From Pseudomonas akapageensis (GTDB lineage Bacteria; Pseudomonadota; Gammaproteobacteria; Pseudomonadales; Pseudomonadaceae): a DNA stretch of 64,000 bases. Within the stretch, counting starts at the first letter, position 1. Each line of letters begins with the position of its first letter. Below the pieces are notes generated by a model that was not told where the DNA came from, made no database searches, and saw nothing but the letters and a program-made list of their open reading frames with translations. Below are positions 43,501-51,819 of this stretch, piece by piece. The stretch is from assembly GCF_011355085.1 (NCBI RefSeq), contig NZ_VXCP01000034.1, positions 89,464 through 153,463 on the forward strand, read 5' to 3'. Both the position numbers and the translations under genes were made by a program.

Positions 43501-46500
43501 GGTGAGGATTATGTGGTGGAGGATCGTCGGAGTGCGCTTGTTGTAACTCGCAAGGATGGAAGTGTTGAGGTGTTTAAGTTACATCATTTTGACTCGCTCA
43601 TTGAAAAAGCTGCGTCGTCTGTAGGGGAGATCTATCTTTCGCGCTTGATTTCAAATTGTGGGCGAGAGCTAAAATTTAGCTGGAGTCGTAAAAAAAAGGA
43701 ACCAAGGGCATTTCTGGATTCTGTTAGTGATGACGTCGGGGTATTGATGAGTCTCTCTTGGGCGGTTGATAATAGAGATCAAGTTCGGGGGGGGTTGGAT
43801 AAACTTGTTTTGTTTTCAGGTTCGAATGATGAGGTATCATATGAATTCACAAGGGGAAGGGAGGATGGGCAAATCTCCGTTGGATCTGTAACGGAAGGGT
43901 ATAGCCACTCCATAAAAGTGTCCGGCAAAGGTGTTTTGGATAAACGTCTCTATCTTATTAATCTCGAAGGGAAGGAAAAGTCTTATAGGATAAATAAACT
44001 TGAATTTGAGACTGTTCTGACTATTCCTCCTGCCACCACCGGAGCTAAAGCGACTGAGGAAAGACGCACACAAATCGAGTCCCTGACCTATCAAACCGAC
44101 GGCAAGGTTTCAACCTATACCATTGCCCCAGGCGCAGGTATCGATGCCCTGACCGAAACCTACAACTACGACACGCAAAACCAGACCTCGGTCAACTGCT
44201 CACAAGGCTGGTTAAATGTCGGCAAACGAGTGCACACCTTCGAGAATGGCCGCCAGACGAAGGAATCCCGTGTTCTTGCAGGCGTGACGTACACGACTGA
44301 ACAAAGCATGTCAGTCGACAAAACACGGCAGGTACTGACGGTCATTTCAACCCAGAAGATAGACAGCAATAGTGTCGAGCAAGTGGCCTACGAGCTCGAC
44401 GCCCGTGGCAATCTGATCAAAATGATCAAGGGCGACGTGGTGACCGAGTGGACTTACTACAACAACTATCAAAAGTACCTCGTCAAAGAAGACAAGAAGA
44501 CGGTGCACGATAAAAGCGTTTTCGGCTGGTTGCTCAAGCCGTTGGATTATCTCAATCCCATTGGGTGGGGTTTCCACGCGTTCGGTAGTTCGGGCTTGAC
44601 CTGGGGGACAGGTGTCGATTCGACCGTCAGCATGAATGTCTCTGAAAACAATTACGCCAAGGTGGCGTTCGGCTTGCCTCTGGAAGTCAAGTATCCCGGC
44701 GATGTCGGTGGAAACAGTACTCATATTGAGTCGGAGTTTGTATACCTTAAAAAAGGCGACAAGGTTCACCCGCAACGCCTGAGCTACTTTGGTTATGGCA
44801 AATTGGAGTCAGCTAGCCAGAAGTCGGTTGGCAGGGCGCATTCGGTAGTGCCGAACCTGAAATTGACGGTGCTGGAGCCGGACTTTGAAAGGGTTGATAT
44901 CACTAGTGAGCAACTTGCGGTCGCCAAGGCGGCGGCGAAGCCGATTCTAGACAGCCTGGCAAAACAGAAAGCAGCCGCCAAGACCGAGGAGGCAAAAAAA
45001 ATCGGCGAAAGTATTGCCAGTCTGAATAAAAGCCTTGAAGCCCAAAGCAAAGTCTACGGGCAGGGCTTCAAGCTGAAAACCAAGGCAGCGGGCTCGATGC
45101 ACGTCGAGGAAATCGCCTACCATACGGACGCCACCAATAAAGCCGCATTCGGCCAGGTCAAGTCGAACACGGTGTACTTGTTGGATGGCAACGGTACGGC
45201 GATATTAGGTTCAAGGACGGTCACAAACTTCGACTACACGGTCGATGCCACGGACAATCGCAAAGTCACGACCAAGGTAAGCGTAAAGGGAAGCAAGAAA
45301 GAGGTCGAAAAGCAGCCCGTAAAGGAGGACGGCAAGGATGTCGTGAAGGAAGTGGAGAAGGAGGTCTTGACGGCGGCGGCCACTTCCAGTCAGACCCGCT
45401 CCGGGTTCACTGGGCGTCTGATTGAAAGCGTTGATACTGAAGGCTGCACCACGACACTGACCTACGGCACGGCGGGGCTGCTGACCAAGGAAAGCGTCAA
45501 GCAGGGAGACAAGATCCTCCAGGAGACCGCGCACAGCGTGACGGTACTCACGGGTGGACGCTACCAGCACGAAACCCACAACACCCAATCAGGAAGTAAA
45601 TCGCGTGTGGTCACCGATGTCCTGGGCCGGGACTGTGAAACCTGGTTAAGCGCCGATGGCACGACATGGCTGAAACGGACCAGCATGACCTACGATGCAC
45701 GCGGTCGGCTTGCCACGGCGATCGAATATGACTACGACGGCACGGGTACCAAACACAGTACCCGTACAGTCAGCTGGATTTACAACAGCTCCGATAGCAA
45801 AAAATGCACCGTCAAATATGAGCTCAAGAATGCCGCCGACACGGAAGTCGATAGCAAGAGCCAGGTAATCGAAGTTACGGTGAACTCGCAGAAGGTCACC
45901 AGTGGGACCTTCACCCAGGAGCGCCGTTACGACATCAGCAATCGTTCGTTGACTGAAACCTTCGCTGCGGGCGGGACCACGGCTTACCTGAAGGCGGTGA
46001 GTAACTTTACGGCCGACGATCAATTGCAATCGGTCAAACAGTTTTCCGCAACCCCTGTCGCCGCCGTCCCCGCCTCCGGCTCGACTCCAGCAACTCCCGC
46101 GACTATCAAGGAAGTCGAGTTGGACAGCGCGGTATTAAGTTACACCGACGCTGGATTGGTCAGCACTATTACACCCAAGCATCGCAAAGCCACGTCCTAC
46201 ACCTACGACCGCTTTGGTCGGCAGCTCACCGAGACGTCTGGCAGCACTGTCCTCAGCAACACTTACTCCAGTGCAAGCCTGGCCGCCGTTGCGACGGCAG
46301 GCAGTATCAAGGAAGGCAGTGCCGCTGCGATAGCGCTGGGAAACCAGACGGTGGATAGCCTTGGGCGGCTTGGCAAACGGACAATCAACGGTGTCGAAAA
46401 TGCCTTTACCTACAAAGGCGCCACTGATTGGACCAAAACAAGTGAAGTTGCCGGTCCCAAGGCGCTCGATGGCTGCACTAGCAGTTTTGATGAGAAAACC

Positions 46501-48813
46501 TTGATCTATAGCGAAAGCTGCCCGCATGTGGTCAAAAAGGATGAAACGAAAATTTTCACCTCTACCACGGCCTTGAGCCAAAGCGGCAAGGCCTTGAGTT
46601 TTACCGACGTGGCGGGTAACACCACGGAATATCAGTACGATGCCTACGGCCGTCAGACCGGTTCGAAAAGCAGCGTTTGCGAAGCGAAGTTCGAGTACGC
46701 CGACAATGGATTACTGCAGAAGGAAACCATCAAGGACGTGAAAACCAGCCAGACCATGACGGTGACGTATGGTTATGACCTACGCGGAAACGAAACTCTT
46801 CGCACTTTCACGTGCGATGGTTTTGATACCCTGAGCGTGGCGCGTGATCTTTTGGGAGATGGGCGCCTGAAGAAAAGCACGCTCAAAGTCCAGGGCACAG
46901 AGCGTCGCAGCGACAATTACAGCTACGACGATGCCAATCGCCTGAAGGAGTGGTCATGCAGCGGCGAGGACGCTCCTGGCGACCAGTTGGGCAAGCGCTA
47001 CACCAAGCAGGTATTCAGCTACGACAGTTTGGGCAATGTGAAGTCGCGGGCCAATACGCTTGTTCCAACTCCAACTCCAACTCCAACTCCAACCCCAGCC
47101 CCAGCCCCAGCCGCAACCCCAGTCGCAGTTACAACGACTTCGACTTACGCCTACGACTCGACCAAGCCCGGGGCACTGATCAAATGGGACAATGATGTCC
47201 AGACAGTCGACGACGCTGGCCGCCAGACCAAATGCGCGGGCCGAGTCATTACCTACCATGACAATGGTCAGGTGAACACGTACGGCGTAACCAGCACGGC
47301 GGACCCGGAGCCTTATACCTTTAATTACGATGACCTTGGTCGTGTTCGCGGTACCACATTGGGCTCCCGCACGGAGACCTACCATTACCGTGCTAACAAG
47401 ATCTATGCCTTGCACCAGATAAACACCAAAGGTAGTGGCTATTATGGCTGTTATGAGCGCAGCATTGTGCTGCTCAATGATAGCCCCGGATGTCTGCTGC
47501 AGCAGATATCCACCCGTGCAGAGGAAAATTCGAAAGATACCGAGTTGAATGGCACTTTCGAATTGCGTGATGCGGCGGGTAGTGTATTTGCCAGTTTAGA
47601 CCTGTCTACCAAGACCATTAAATACTACAGCTACTTGCCTTATGGTTATCGCAGTCTGGATGTCAAGGCGGTGACCTGGCTCGGTTTCAAGGGCGAGCCG
47701 CTCAACCCGATGGCGATGTATTACCTGGGCAACGGCTACCGCATGTACGATCCACTTCTGCAGCACTTCCAGACGCCTGATAACTGGAGCCCGTTTGGTG
47801 CCGGTGGTGTAGCGGCCTATGTGTACTGTGGTGGTGACCCGGTCAACTTCCATGATCCCAGTGGTCATGCGGCGGTTGCTCAATACAGCCGGTGGGAAGG
47901 CATGCCGTTGATGTACACGACCGAGTTCCGTATCGCCGTTGCGGTATTGGGGGTTCTGGCAGCTCCCTTTACGGGAGGGGGCTCGTTGGCATTGGCGGTG
48001 GCAGCTACCGGACTTGCAATTATTTCGGCCGGCTTCGAGATTGCGTCTGCATTGTTGGAGGAGAGTGATCCGGAGTTGTCGCGAACCCTGGGGTATGTAG
48101 GATTGGGATTTGGCTTATTGAGCGCTGGCGTCGCAATGGGAGGGGCCAAGCTGGCAACAACTCAGATCCGCCGGGCAGGGGCAGCTAATGTGCGTGAGTA
48201 CTCCCTTGGTGGAGGGCCAAGAAGCAGCGGAGTTACAGGAGGTGGGGCTGCGTTTGAGCATGTCATCGGAAGCCCTGGGGCTACACAACTAAAAATCATA
48301 TCGCACGGTAGGAGGATCGCTCCACCCTTCGCTATGGGCTACAAAGGGCCAACCTCTTTGATAGCGCCAAAACAAACAACCATGAATTTTTATACTTATA
48401 ACGGTTTTACCGCGGTGATTAACGAAGATTTTCCGAGGCTTACTATCGGAAGTGTGATCAGAGGCGAACGCAAGGTAATACAGTCCTATGTGCCGGGTGC
48501 GAAAGTCCCTAACTATGAGTTAAGGGAGATGGTTCCAAAGCTTAAGTCTACTGAGGAGATACCGGATCATCTGAGGGGGCCTTTCAGGTATGCGATGAGA
48601 AGACAAGCTGCAGATGCAAAAGTAGACCTTGTGCTCATCAATCAACCTACATCACTGAGTGAGGTGATGGACGAGTTGGCTGCGAGAGGTTACCACTATT
48701 CATCTGTTGATAACTTGTACTGCCGAGGGCCTCAACGTTTCGGTCTGTGGCCTGACTCCATGAAGAAAAAAATTGGTAAGATGATTTCAGCTTATGATGA
48801 CAAGTATCACTAG
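40522..48813 (+). CDS. Giant YD-repeat (RHS) protein with three N-terminal modules and a variable C-terminal tip
   Basis: A 2763-residue protein starting at ATG 40522 behind GAGGAG. Residues ~7-300, ~301-592 and ~596-890 are three related modules I cannot name; each opens with W.RG....HKQV....YPLVYP, has an F(N/Q)..(F/Y)..D/Y helix, a NP..V..A(Y/F)D.RF.N motif, ADST(F/L)GY.(C/S)AG, a W.VPGL segment and a final IVDT....K.LH. Residues ~890-1170 are an AT-rich linker domain. From ~1180 to ~2440 are YD/RHS repeats (TYTYDRFGRQLTETSGS, TEYQYDAYGRQTGSKSS), ending in the RHS core YYLGNGYRMYDPLLQHFQTP and FHDPSGHAAV. The last ~315 residues are a tip with two hydrophobic stretches and an unassigned domain (LKIISHGRRIAPPFAMGYKG), faintly like the putative-adhesin Stv type. 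No signal peptide, PAAR or VgrG part. Probably a polymorphic or Tc-like toxin. Confidence 0.85.
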   Translation: MSNSGQWLRGTVSDHKQVNGESGEDYPLVYPHFLHSGDYLRRLLTHEYGLQYRKHATPELREGVSALNTPEAIISYFNDTFGSDFSDIGEGQATEPLFGATLLDFYLKNDIARIQQDYPQPGVSTTEMARRLAVLQKNPQAVIEAYDDRFENMRNSTFNCAFDAHDSSFGYSCAGSSVIFRPVAKGEDTLADDVWLLPGVFYRGAYMPVLEGVEVWLASFTSDMSRVEIGTAFASGSDYKVRYHFIVDTQKNTGKTLHKFLRAFATIFGGAGTALSITAGGNHIADDDNLLPSIPGTQTSNWNWTRGTVTDHKQVTDEQGQQYPLVYPEFTRQFDRFFRDYLRGEVPATFSVSPLAGEAEPSLDSDDRLIAYFNETFATDYSIGTLAEAQFGPRYLIPRFDAQKDSELKGRSPLSDSQFNNRMESFRRNPRKVLEAFDKRFANLVVGKHYAALAAADSTLGYASAGAAVFKLTDRGGQQKAECVWLVPGLADEYTELPVLDGIETWWVLLSPDNAFADVGVQPLPAEAGWTHYKIVVDTTRNSGHSIHQLVHGLAGTTDIEVYRDGYPLLDNDELVTPSVGETVSEYVEPEWPAPALWMRGAIDNYKEVHGDDAHDYRLAAPEFLEKSEYLFEMLARGDFPDFPGLQGDVFGDPFLRDNNAIAQFIQDHYGYPVEEQNFREKVWGDSAGGDYFWREPSALDRLQSELDPILYERLLRLLQLNPDMVFNAYDNRFANLRVGRDLASLDAADSTFGYSCAGDVIFQLQAPAEETGRSLQATSRSADTTATNIHIVPGLYDDSKKRPSLAGIEVWTVSVDKEGKRAEVGMTALDATAYPTQFKVIVDTTKTTAAKLHELIKGKVTTVTEINLHGAALANDTSVIKPAVGALPDVGFTGDRHIYIDPYTGKSNWHIPVGRLVGSDGVAPVFEARIAPNPVIGSPELMRVIDFKRTEETIGSGSVNERVVKVLQLNEPLQLSDGKLIKVRFENAERIEGEDYVVEDRRSALVVTRKDGSVEVFKLHHFDSLIEKAASSVGEIYLSRLISNCGRELKFSWSRKKKEPRAFLDSVSDDVGVLMSLSWAVDNRDQVRGGLDKLVLFSGSNDEVSYEFTRGREDGQISVGSVTEGYSHSIKVSGKGVLDKRLYLINLEGKEKSYRINKLEFETVLTIPPATTGAKATEERRTQIESLTYQTDGKVSTYTIAPGAGIDALTETYNYDTQNQTSVNCSQGWLNVGKRVHTFENGRQTKESRVLAGVTYTTEQSMSVDKTRQVLTVISTQKIDSNSVEQVAYELDARGNLIKMIKGDVVTEWTYYNNYQKYLVKEDKKTVHDKSVFGWLLKPLDYLNPIGWGFHAFGSSGLTWGTGVDSTVSMNVSENNYAKVAFGLPLEVKYPGDVGGNSTHIESEFVYLKKGDKVHPQRLSYFGYGKLESASQKSVGRAHSVVPNLKLTVLEPDFERVDITSEQLAVAKAAAKPILDSLAKQKAAAKTEEAKKIGESIASLNKSLEAQSKVYGQGFKLKTKAAGSMHVEEIAYHTDATNKAAFGQVKSNTVYLLDGNGTAILGSRTVTNFDYTVDATDNRKVTTKVSVKGSKKEVEKQPVKEDGKDVVKEVEKEVLTAAATSSQTRSGFTGRLIESVDTEGCTTTLTYGTAGLLTKESVKQGDKILQETAHSVTVLTGGRYQHETHNTQSGSKSRVVTDVLGRDCETWLSADGTTWLKRTSMTYDARGRLATAIEYDYDGTGTKHSTRTVSWIYNSSDSKKCTVKYELKNAADTEVDSKSQVIEVTVNSQKVTSGTFTQERRYDISNRSLTETFAAGGTTAYLKAVSNFTADDQLQSVKQFSATPVAAVPASGSTPATPATIKEVELDSAVLSYTDAGLVSTITPKHRKATSYTYDRFGRQLTETSGSTVLSNTYSSASLAAVATAGSIKEGSAAAIALGNQTVDSLGRLGKRTINGVENAFTYKGATDWTKTSEVAGPKALDGCTSSFDEKTLIYSESCPHVVKKDETKIFTSTTALSQSGKALSFTDVAGNTTEYQYDAYGRQTGSKSSVCEAKFEYADNGLLQKETIKDVKTSQTMTVTYGYDLRGNETLRTFTCDGFDTLSVARDLLGDGRLKKSTLKVQGTERRSDNYSYDDANRLKEWSCSGEDAPGDQLGKRYTKQVFSYDSLGNVKSRANTLVPTPTPTPTPTPAPAPAATPVAVTTTSTYAYDSTKPGALIKWDNDVQTVDDAGRQTKCAGRVITYHDNGQVNTYGVTSTADPEPYTFNYDDLGRVRGTTLGSRTETYHYRANKIYALHQINTKGSGYYGCYERSIVLLNDSPGCLLQQISTRAEENSKDTELNGTFELRDAAGSVFASLDLSTKTIKYYSYLPYGYRSLDVKAVTWLGFKGEPLNPMAMYYLGNGYRMYDPLLQHFQTPDNWSPFGAGGVAAYVYCGGDPVNFHDPSGHAAVAQYSRWEGMPLMYTTEFRIAVAVLGVLAAPFTGGGSLALAVAATGLAIISAGFEIASALLEESDPELSRTLGYVGLGFGLLSAGVAMGGAKLATTQIRRAGAANVREYSLGGGPRSSGVTGGGAAFEHVIGSPGATQLKIISHGRRIAPPFAMGYKGPTSLIAPKQTTMNFYTYNGFTAVINEDFPRLTIGSVIRGERKVIQSYVPGAKVPNYELREMVPKLKSTEEIPDHLRGPFRYAMRRQAADAKVDLVLINQPTSLSEVMDELAARGYHYSSVDNLYCRGPQRFGLWPDSMKKKIGKMISAYDDKYH
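47063..47120 (+). repeat. Hexanucleotide repeat inside the RHS gene
   Basis: Four or more tandem CCAACT units followed by CCAGCC units encode a PTPTPTPTPTPAPAPA stretch within the YD core. Changes in copy number would be in frame and so alter linker length only. Confidence 0.85.
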
Positions 48814-48899
48814 GTAGGCGTGAAATAAATATTTGGCAATAGGCGAGTGCGTTCTTTCTGGTGGAGATATCGCGCTCCAGGTGGAGCGATCGCTTGTAA

Positions 48900-48948
48900 C
48901 CACCGGTTTTTTGATCCCTTTACCACTCAGGGATCAAAAAATCGGTGG
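48900..48948 (+). terminator. Strong bidirectional hairpin terminator after the RHS gene
   Basis: Two 20-bp arms (48900-48919, beginning CCACCGGTTTTTTGATCC, and 48929-48948) pair with one G-U mismatch around a 9-base loop. It lies 87 bp after the RHS stop, with no gene between, and also just past the end of the minus-strand antitoxin fragment. Confidence 0.7.
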
Positions 48949-48952
48949 TGAG

Positions 48953-49076
48953 TCAAAAGTTAAGAAGCGAAACATTCAGCAGGTCAGCAGCTTCCTGGGT
49001 AGTCAGTTCTGCATGGATAGGTACTACCTTCACCGCGTTGCCAATCGCAAGTTCTCCCAGGATTTTGACGAGTAGA
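48953..49076 (-). pseudogene. Fragment of an HTH (excisionase-type) antitoxin gene
   Basis: Read on the minus strand this gives LLVKILGELAIGNAVKVVPI, HAELTTQEAADLLNVS and then LLNF followed by a stop. The intact gene at 51230-51697 has LLVDILGEIAIGNAVKVVPI and the same HTH helix. Only about 40 central codons remain; both ends are lost. It shows that the antitoxin region was duplicated and then broken next to the RHS gene. Confidence 0.85.
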
Positions 49077-49211
49077 CAACATCATTTAGCGCATGTTTGG
49101 TTGGCTGAAAGAGAGCCGCCGCTTCGACAAGCTTGCGAAATGTTACGCCGCCAGGGTCTCGCCGGCTTACGCCATGCGGTGTCTGCGACATCTCTTTTCG
49201 TACAGAGCTTA

Positions 49212-49615
49212 ATCACGGCCTGCGGGTTTTTCTGCAATACCGCCAGGCGCTGGGCCATCTCGGCGGTACTGACCATCAGCTGCTGTTACGCTTGCTGAAT
49301 TCGGTTTATATTGTTCCTCGAATAGAATTCGAGTAGCGTGGCACTGAACAACGGCTCAACCGCCTGGGCGGCACCGAAATTCTTGAAGTCACTGGCGAAA
49401 GTATCATTGAAAAAGTCGGCAATCGCTTGCGGAGAACTTAATGAGGGGGGCATGTTTACGGTACTGCAAGGAAAATTCATGACTCAGCAGGCGCTATAAG
49501 TAATCACCGCTGTGAAGAAAAATAGGGGTAGACCAAATTGTAGTGAAACCCGTCATTGCCGTTGACTTGTTTGTGATCAAACACTTTACCGCGGAGCCAA
49601 AAGTAGAGCTATCAT
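49212..49615 (-). pseudogene. Inverted, decayed copy of the RHS N-terminal module
   Basis: On the minus strand from ATG 49615 the sequence follows the start of the giant gene in pieces: LRGKVFDHKQVNGNDGFHYN, then after a frame change HSGDYL-stop-RLLSHEFSLQYRKHA, then AIADFFNDTFASDFKNFG, AVEPLFSATLLEFYSRNNIN and STAEMAQRLAVLQKNPQAVI. The corresponding intact residues are 9-145 of the RHS protein. At least two frameshifts and one stop (TAG at the second Arg of YLRRLL) are present. Homology ends abruptly at 49212; what follows (49077-49211) I cannot identify. Confidence 0.88.
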
Positions 49616-49808
49616 GACCGAATCCTCTCATTCGATACAACTTCTATTGTAGAGACAAACTATCACGCAGCAGCGCGCCTGGTTCTGGATAACCAGAGCC
49701 AGGGCAGCCGGTAATTTTCAATAAACCTTGCAGTTTTTACTGATGACGCCGACATGGGGTGTCAGCTCACCTTTACCCAAGGGCTTTCAGTTGTCCCGCC
49801 GACGCTAC

Positions 49809-50444
49809 TCAGTCCACCAATTTAACACCAGCAGAATCTTCCCCTTTACGAGGGCCCGTATCGATCGGTGCTCCTGTATCAGGATCGACCTCTGGGTCGG
49901 TGCCCGTGCCTGTATCGGAGTGTGCTGTGCAGCCCCCTTTGTAAGGTGGCTTCTCGCAATCTGTAAACCATTTGCCATACCAGAACTCATTGTAAATGTG
50001 CCCTGACGCGGGATCCTTAAACCAACCTTCAGGCGTTAAAGGTTCTGTTGGCTTAGTGGGGTCTGTCGTTGTGGGGTCCGTCGGTTTTTCGCCACCTCCC
50101 TCGCCAAACTCAAGTTCCAGATATGCTCTAACATCTTGAATTTCGACATAACCCAAAAGGCCAGTCTTGAAATATAGCTTCCACGGCTTATCGGCGTCGG
50201 GCACGACGATGTCACATTCCAGTGTTGACCAATGCGGTCCTACCACTAGCGATTTCGCTCGCGCCTCATCATCAAACGTGACTCCCGATGAAGCGGCCGC
50301 GACTATACTGAGCGACCCATAGCTTGTGATAAAAGGCAATTGGCCGCCAGGGGATCTTGCGTCAAATTTTACTTTATATTTTTTGCCTTTGTAGACACCT
50401 GGATTTTCTATCAAAGGGAACCATACACCGTGAATTGTGAACAT
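49809..50444 (-). CDS. Hypothetical protein with Pro/Thr linker, island gene
   Basis: A 211-residue protein starting at ATG 50444 with GGAGGG nine bases upstream. Residues 1-115 read as a beta-rich, jelly-roll-like domain (YKGKKYKVKFDARSPGGQLP, GYVEIQDVRAYLELEFGEGG). Then comes a linker PTDPTTTDPTKPTEPLTP, a short aromatic motif WFKDPASGHIYNEFWYGKWF with two Cys nearby (DCEKPPYKGGC), and an acidic Thr/Gly/Pro tail. No signal peptide. The frame is open a little further upstream (to ~50500), so it may instead be the C-terminal remnant of a longer protein. I do not recognise it. Confidence 0.55.
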   Translation of the reverse strand: MFTIHGVWFPLIENPGVYKGKKYKVKFDARSPGGQLPFITSYGSLSIVAAASSGVTFDDEARAKSLVVGPHWSTLECDIVVPDADKPWKLYFKTGLLGYVEIQDVRAYLELEFGEGGGEKPTDPTTTDPTKPTEPLTPEGWFKDPASGHIYNEFWYGKWFTDCEKPPYKGGCTAHSDTGTGTDPEVDPDTGAPIDTGPRKGEDSAGVKLVD

Positions 50445-50713
50445 GACGTCAAGCCCTCCATACCAAGCATAGTTTCGAACGCAAATCAAAGTTGACCAAT
50501 AGCTCTACATACCGGAGATACTAATGGTTTGCTCTTCTGTTCCGTAAACAAGCACTTTCGCTTCCGATACTGGAAGACCTCAGCAATTAAGGCAACTGAC
50601 AGAAGTGATAGTTTACAAGCCGCCAAAGCCGTGCTAGCAAGGAATTGATGTCCATGGAAAGCCAAGCGAGCCAACACTTACTTCCAAAGGCAATAAACTG
50701 CGCGTGGCTACAG

Positions 50714-50761
50714 TTTTACGCGATCAACATTGAAGTCGTGGATGATCATGACCTCGATTGA
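50714..50761 (+). pseudogene. Tail of a third CSD-like gene copy
   Basis: Fifteen codons and a stop, FYAINIEVVDDHDLD, match the end of the CSD-like gene at 54701-54928 (FYAINIEVVEDDSDLD); the bases after the stop (CGTGCAGG) are shared too. A possible start remnant (ATGTCCATGGAAAGCCAAGC at 50650) lies just upstream, suggesting an internal deletion. It marks a third cassette copy inside the island. Confidence 0.75.
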
Positions 50762-50874
50762 TTACGTGCAGGTCTTCGGGCAATCGTGCAAGCGCAACGA
50801 GAACGTAGTGCAAGGCAGGGCATAGCTCGGTGTAAAGTCAAAACAGAACCTCCCGTCTCTCGTGATGAACCGGC

Positions 50875-51233
50875 TTAAAGCATTCCCACATAAGGAGTCA
50901 GGTTCCTCACTGTTTGAGTGAGGCCCTGTCGCAAAATCACCTCCAGGTATTGTTGCCCGGTCATCGTCGGCAGAATCAAGTCCGAGCAGAGGGACTCATA
51001 GCCTGTGACCAATGCATCGGAGATGGACCTGTTCATGAGCTCGGAAGTGCGGTCCAACTGCTCCCTGGTCAAGTCGTCTCGATTGGGAGATTACGCTTCC
51101 ACTCCTCGTGGATTTGATCGGTCCACCGAGCCCGATATAAGCCTGGAAGGCTCAGCAATATGAGGAGTGAGCGAAGGGGGGCGGGATAGAGTATGCAAGT
51201 GTCGAAGATAACCGTAAAAGGCTAATGTCTCAT
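50875..51233 (-). pseudogene. Broken PIN-domain toxin gene
   Basis: The ATG at 51233 overlaps the antitoxin stop (ATGA). The frame reads MRH-stop-PFTVIFDTCILYPAP, the N-terminus of a PIN ribonuclease with the first catalytic Asp, but with TAG at codon 4. After a frameshift it continues LYRARWTDQIHEEWKRNL, and after another as LTREQLDRTSELMNRSISDA then LVTGYESLCSDLILP. The expected catalytic D.DDRH block is damaged by small deletions (only GACGATGACCGG remains, out of frame). The toxin is dead while its antitoxin partner is intact. Confidence 0.85.
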
Positions 51234-51697
51234 TCATAGCCCATCCGAAGCTCTTGATCCAGCTGGGTCAATGACTCCATGGCCTGGCGGCTGTCCTCAT
51301 CTCGACGCTGTTTGAACGCCATTAAATCGGAGAAACGAACACGGCGATGACGACCGGTTTTGGTAAAGAGTAAAGCCCCTTCCTCCAGCAGCTTGACCAG
51401 GTGCGGACGCGAAACATTCAGCAGGTCAGCGGCTTCCTGGGTTGTCAGTTCTGCATGGATGGGTACTACCTTCACCGCGTTACCTATCGCGATCTCTCCC
51501 AGGATATCGACGAGTAAACGCAAGGCAGAGGTGGGCAGCTCGATCTGGTGCGGCTTGTCTTCGTTGTCGAAAATTTCTATGAGTTGGGTTTCGCGTTGGG
51601 TAGAGAGAAACGTCGCGAGCGTGCGTTGGCCTTCCGTAGCTGCTGCGACTTCCCGCTCAACCGGCAGATGTGTTCTGAAAAGCTCGGTGGCGATCAT
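51230..51697 (-). CDS. HTH (excisionase-type) antitoxin, intact
   Basis: A 155-residue protein starting at ATG 51697. Residues ~85-135 hold a MerR/excisionase-like winged helix: VPIHAELTTQEAADLLNVSR, PHLVKLLEEGALLFTKTGRH and RRVRFSDLMAFKQRRDEDSR. The first ~80 residues are helical. Such proteins are encoded just before PIN-domain toxins, binding the toxin and the operon promoter. Here the following PIN gene is a pseudogene, so this antitoxin is an orphan. A fragment of a second copy is at 48953-49076. Confidence 0.87.
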   Translation of the reverse strand: MIATELFRTHLPVEREVAAATEGQRTLATFLSTQRETQLIEIFDNEDKPHQIELPTSALRLLVDILGEIAIGNAVKVVPIHAELTTQEAADLLNVSRPHLVKLLEEGALLFTKTGRHRRVRFSDLMAFKQRRDEDSRQAMESLTQLDQELRMGYE

Positions 51698-51819
51698 GAT
51701 TCAGCTTCGTCCTAGGGTATAAAATACTGACTTGGCCAGGCTAATCGCAATAAACGAAATGTGATGTGCACAGTGCAGGAGCGACTGGGCGAAGTGTTGA
51801 TTGCCCGCGACCATTTTTT

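Noticed and set aside
47063..47120. CRISPR-like array
   Set aside because: The short tandem hexamers have no spacers and encode a Pro-Thr linker in frame.
48833..49075. Possible 80-codon immunity gene after the RHS gene
   Set aside because: It runs through the terminator hairpin and is antisense to the antitoxin fragment; no ribosome site.
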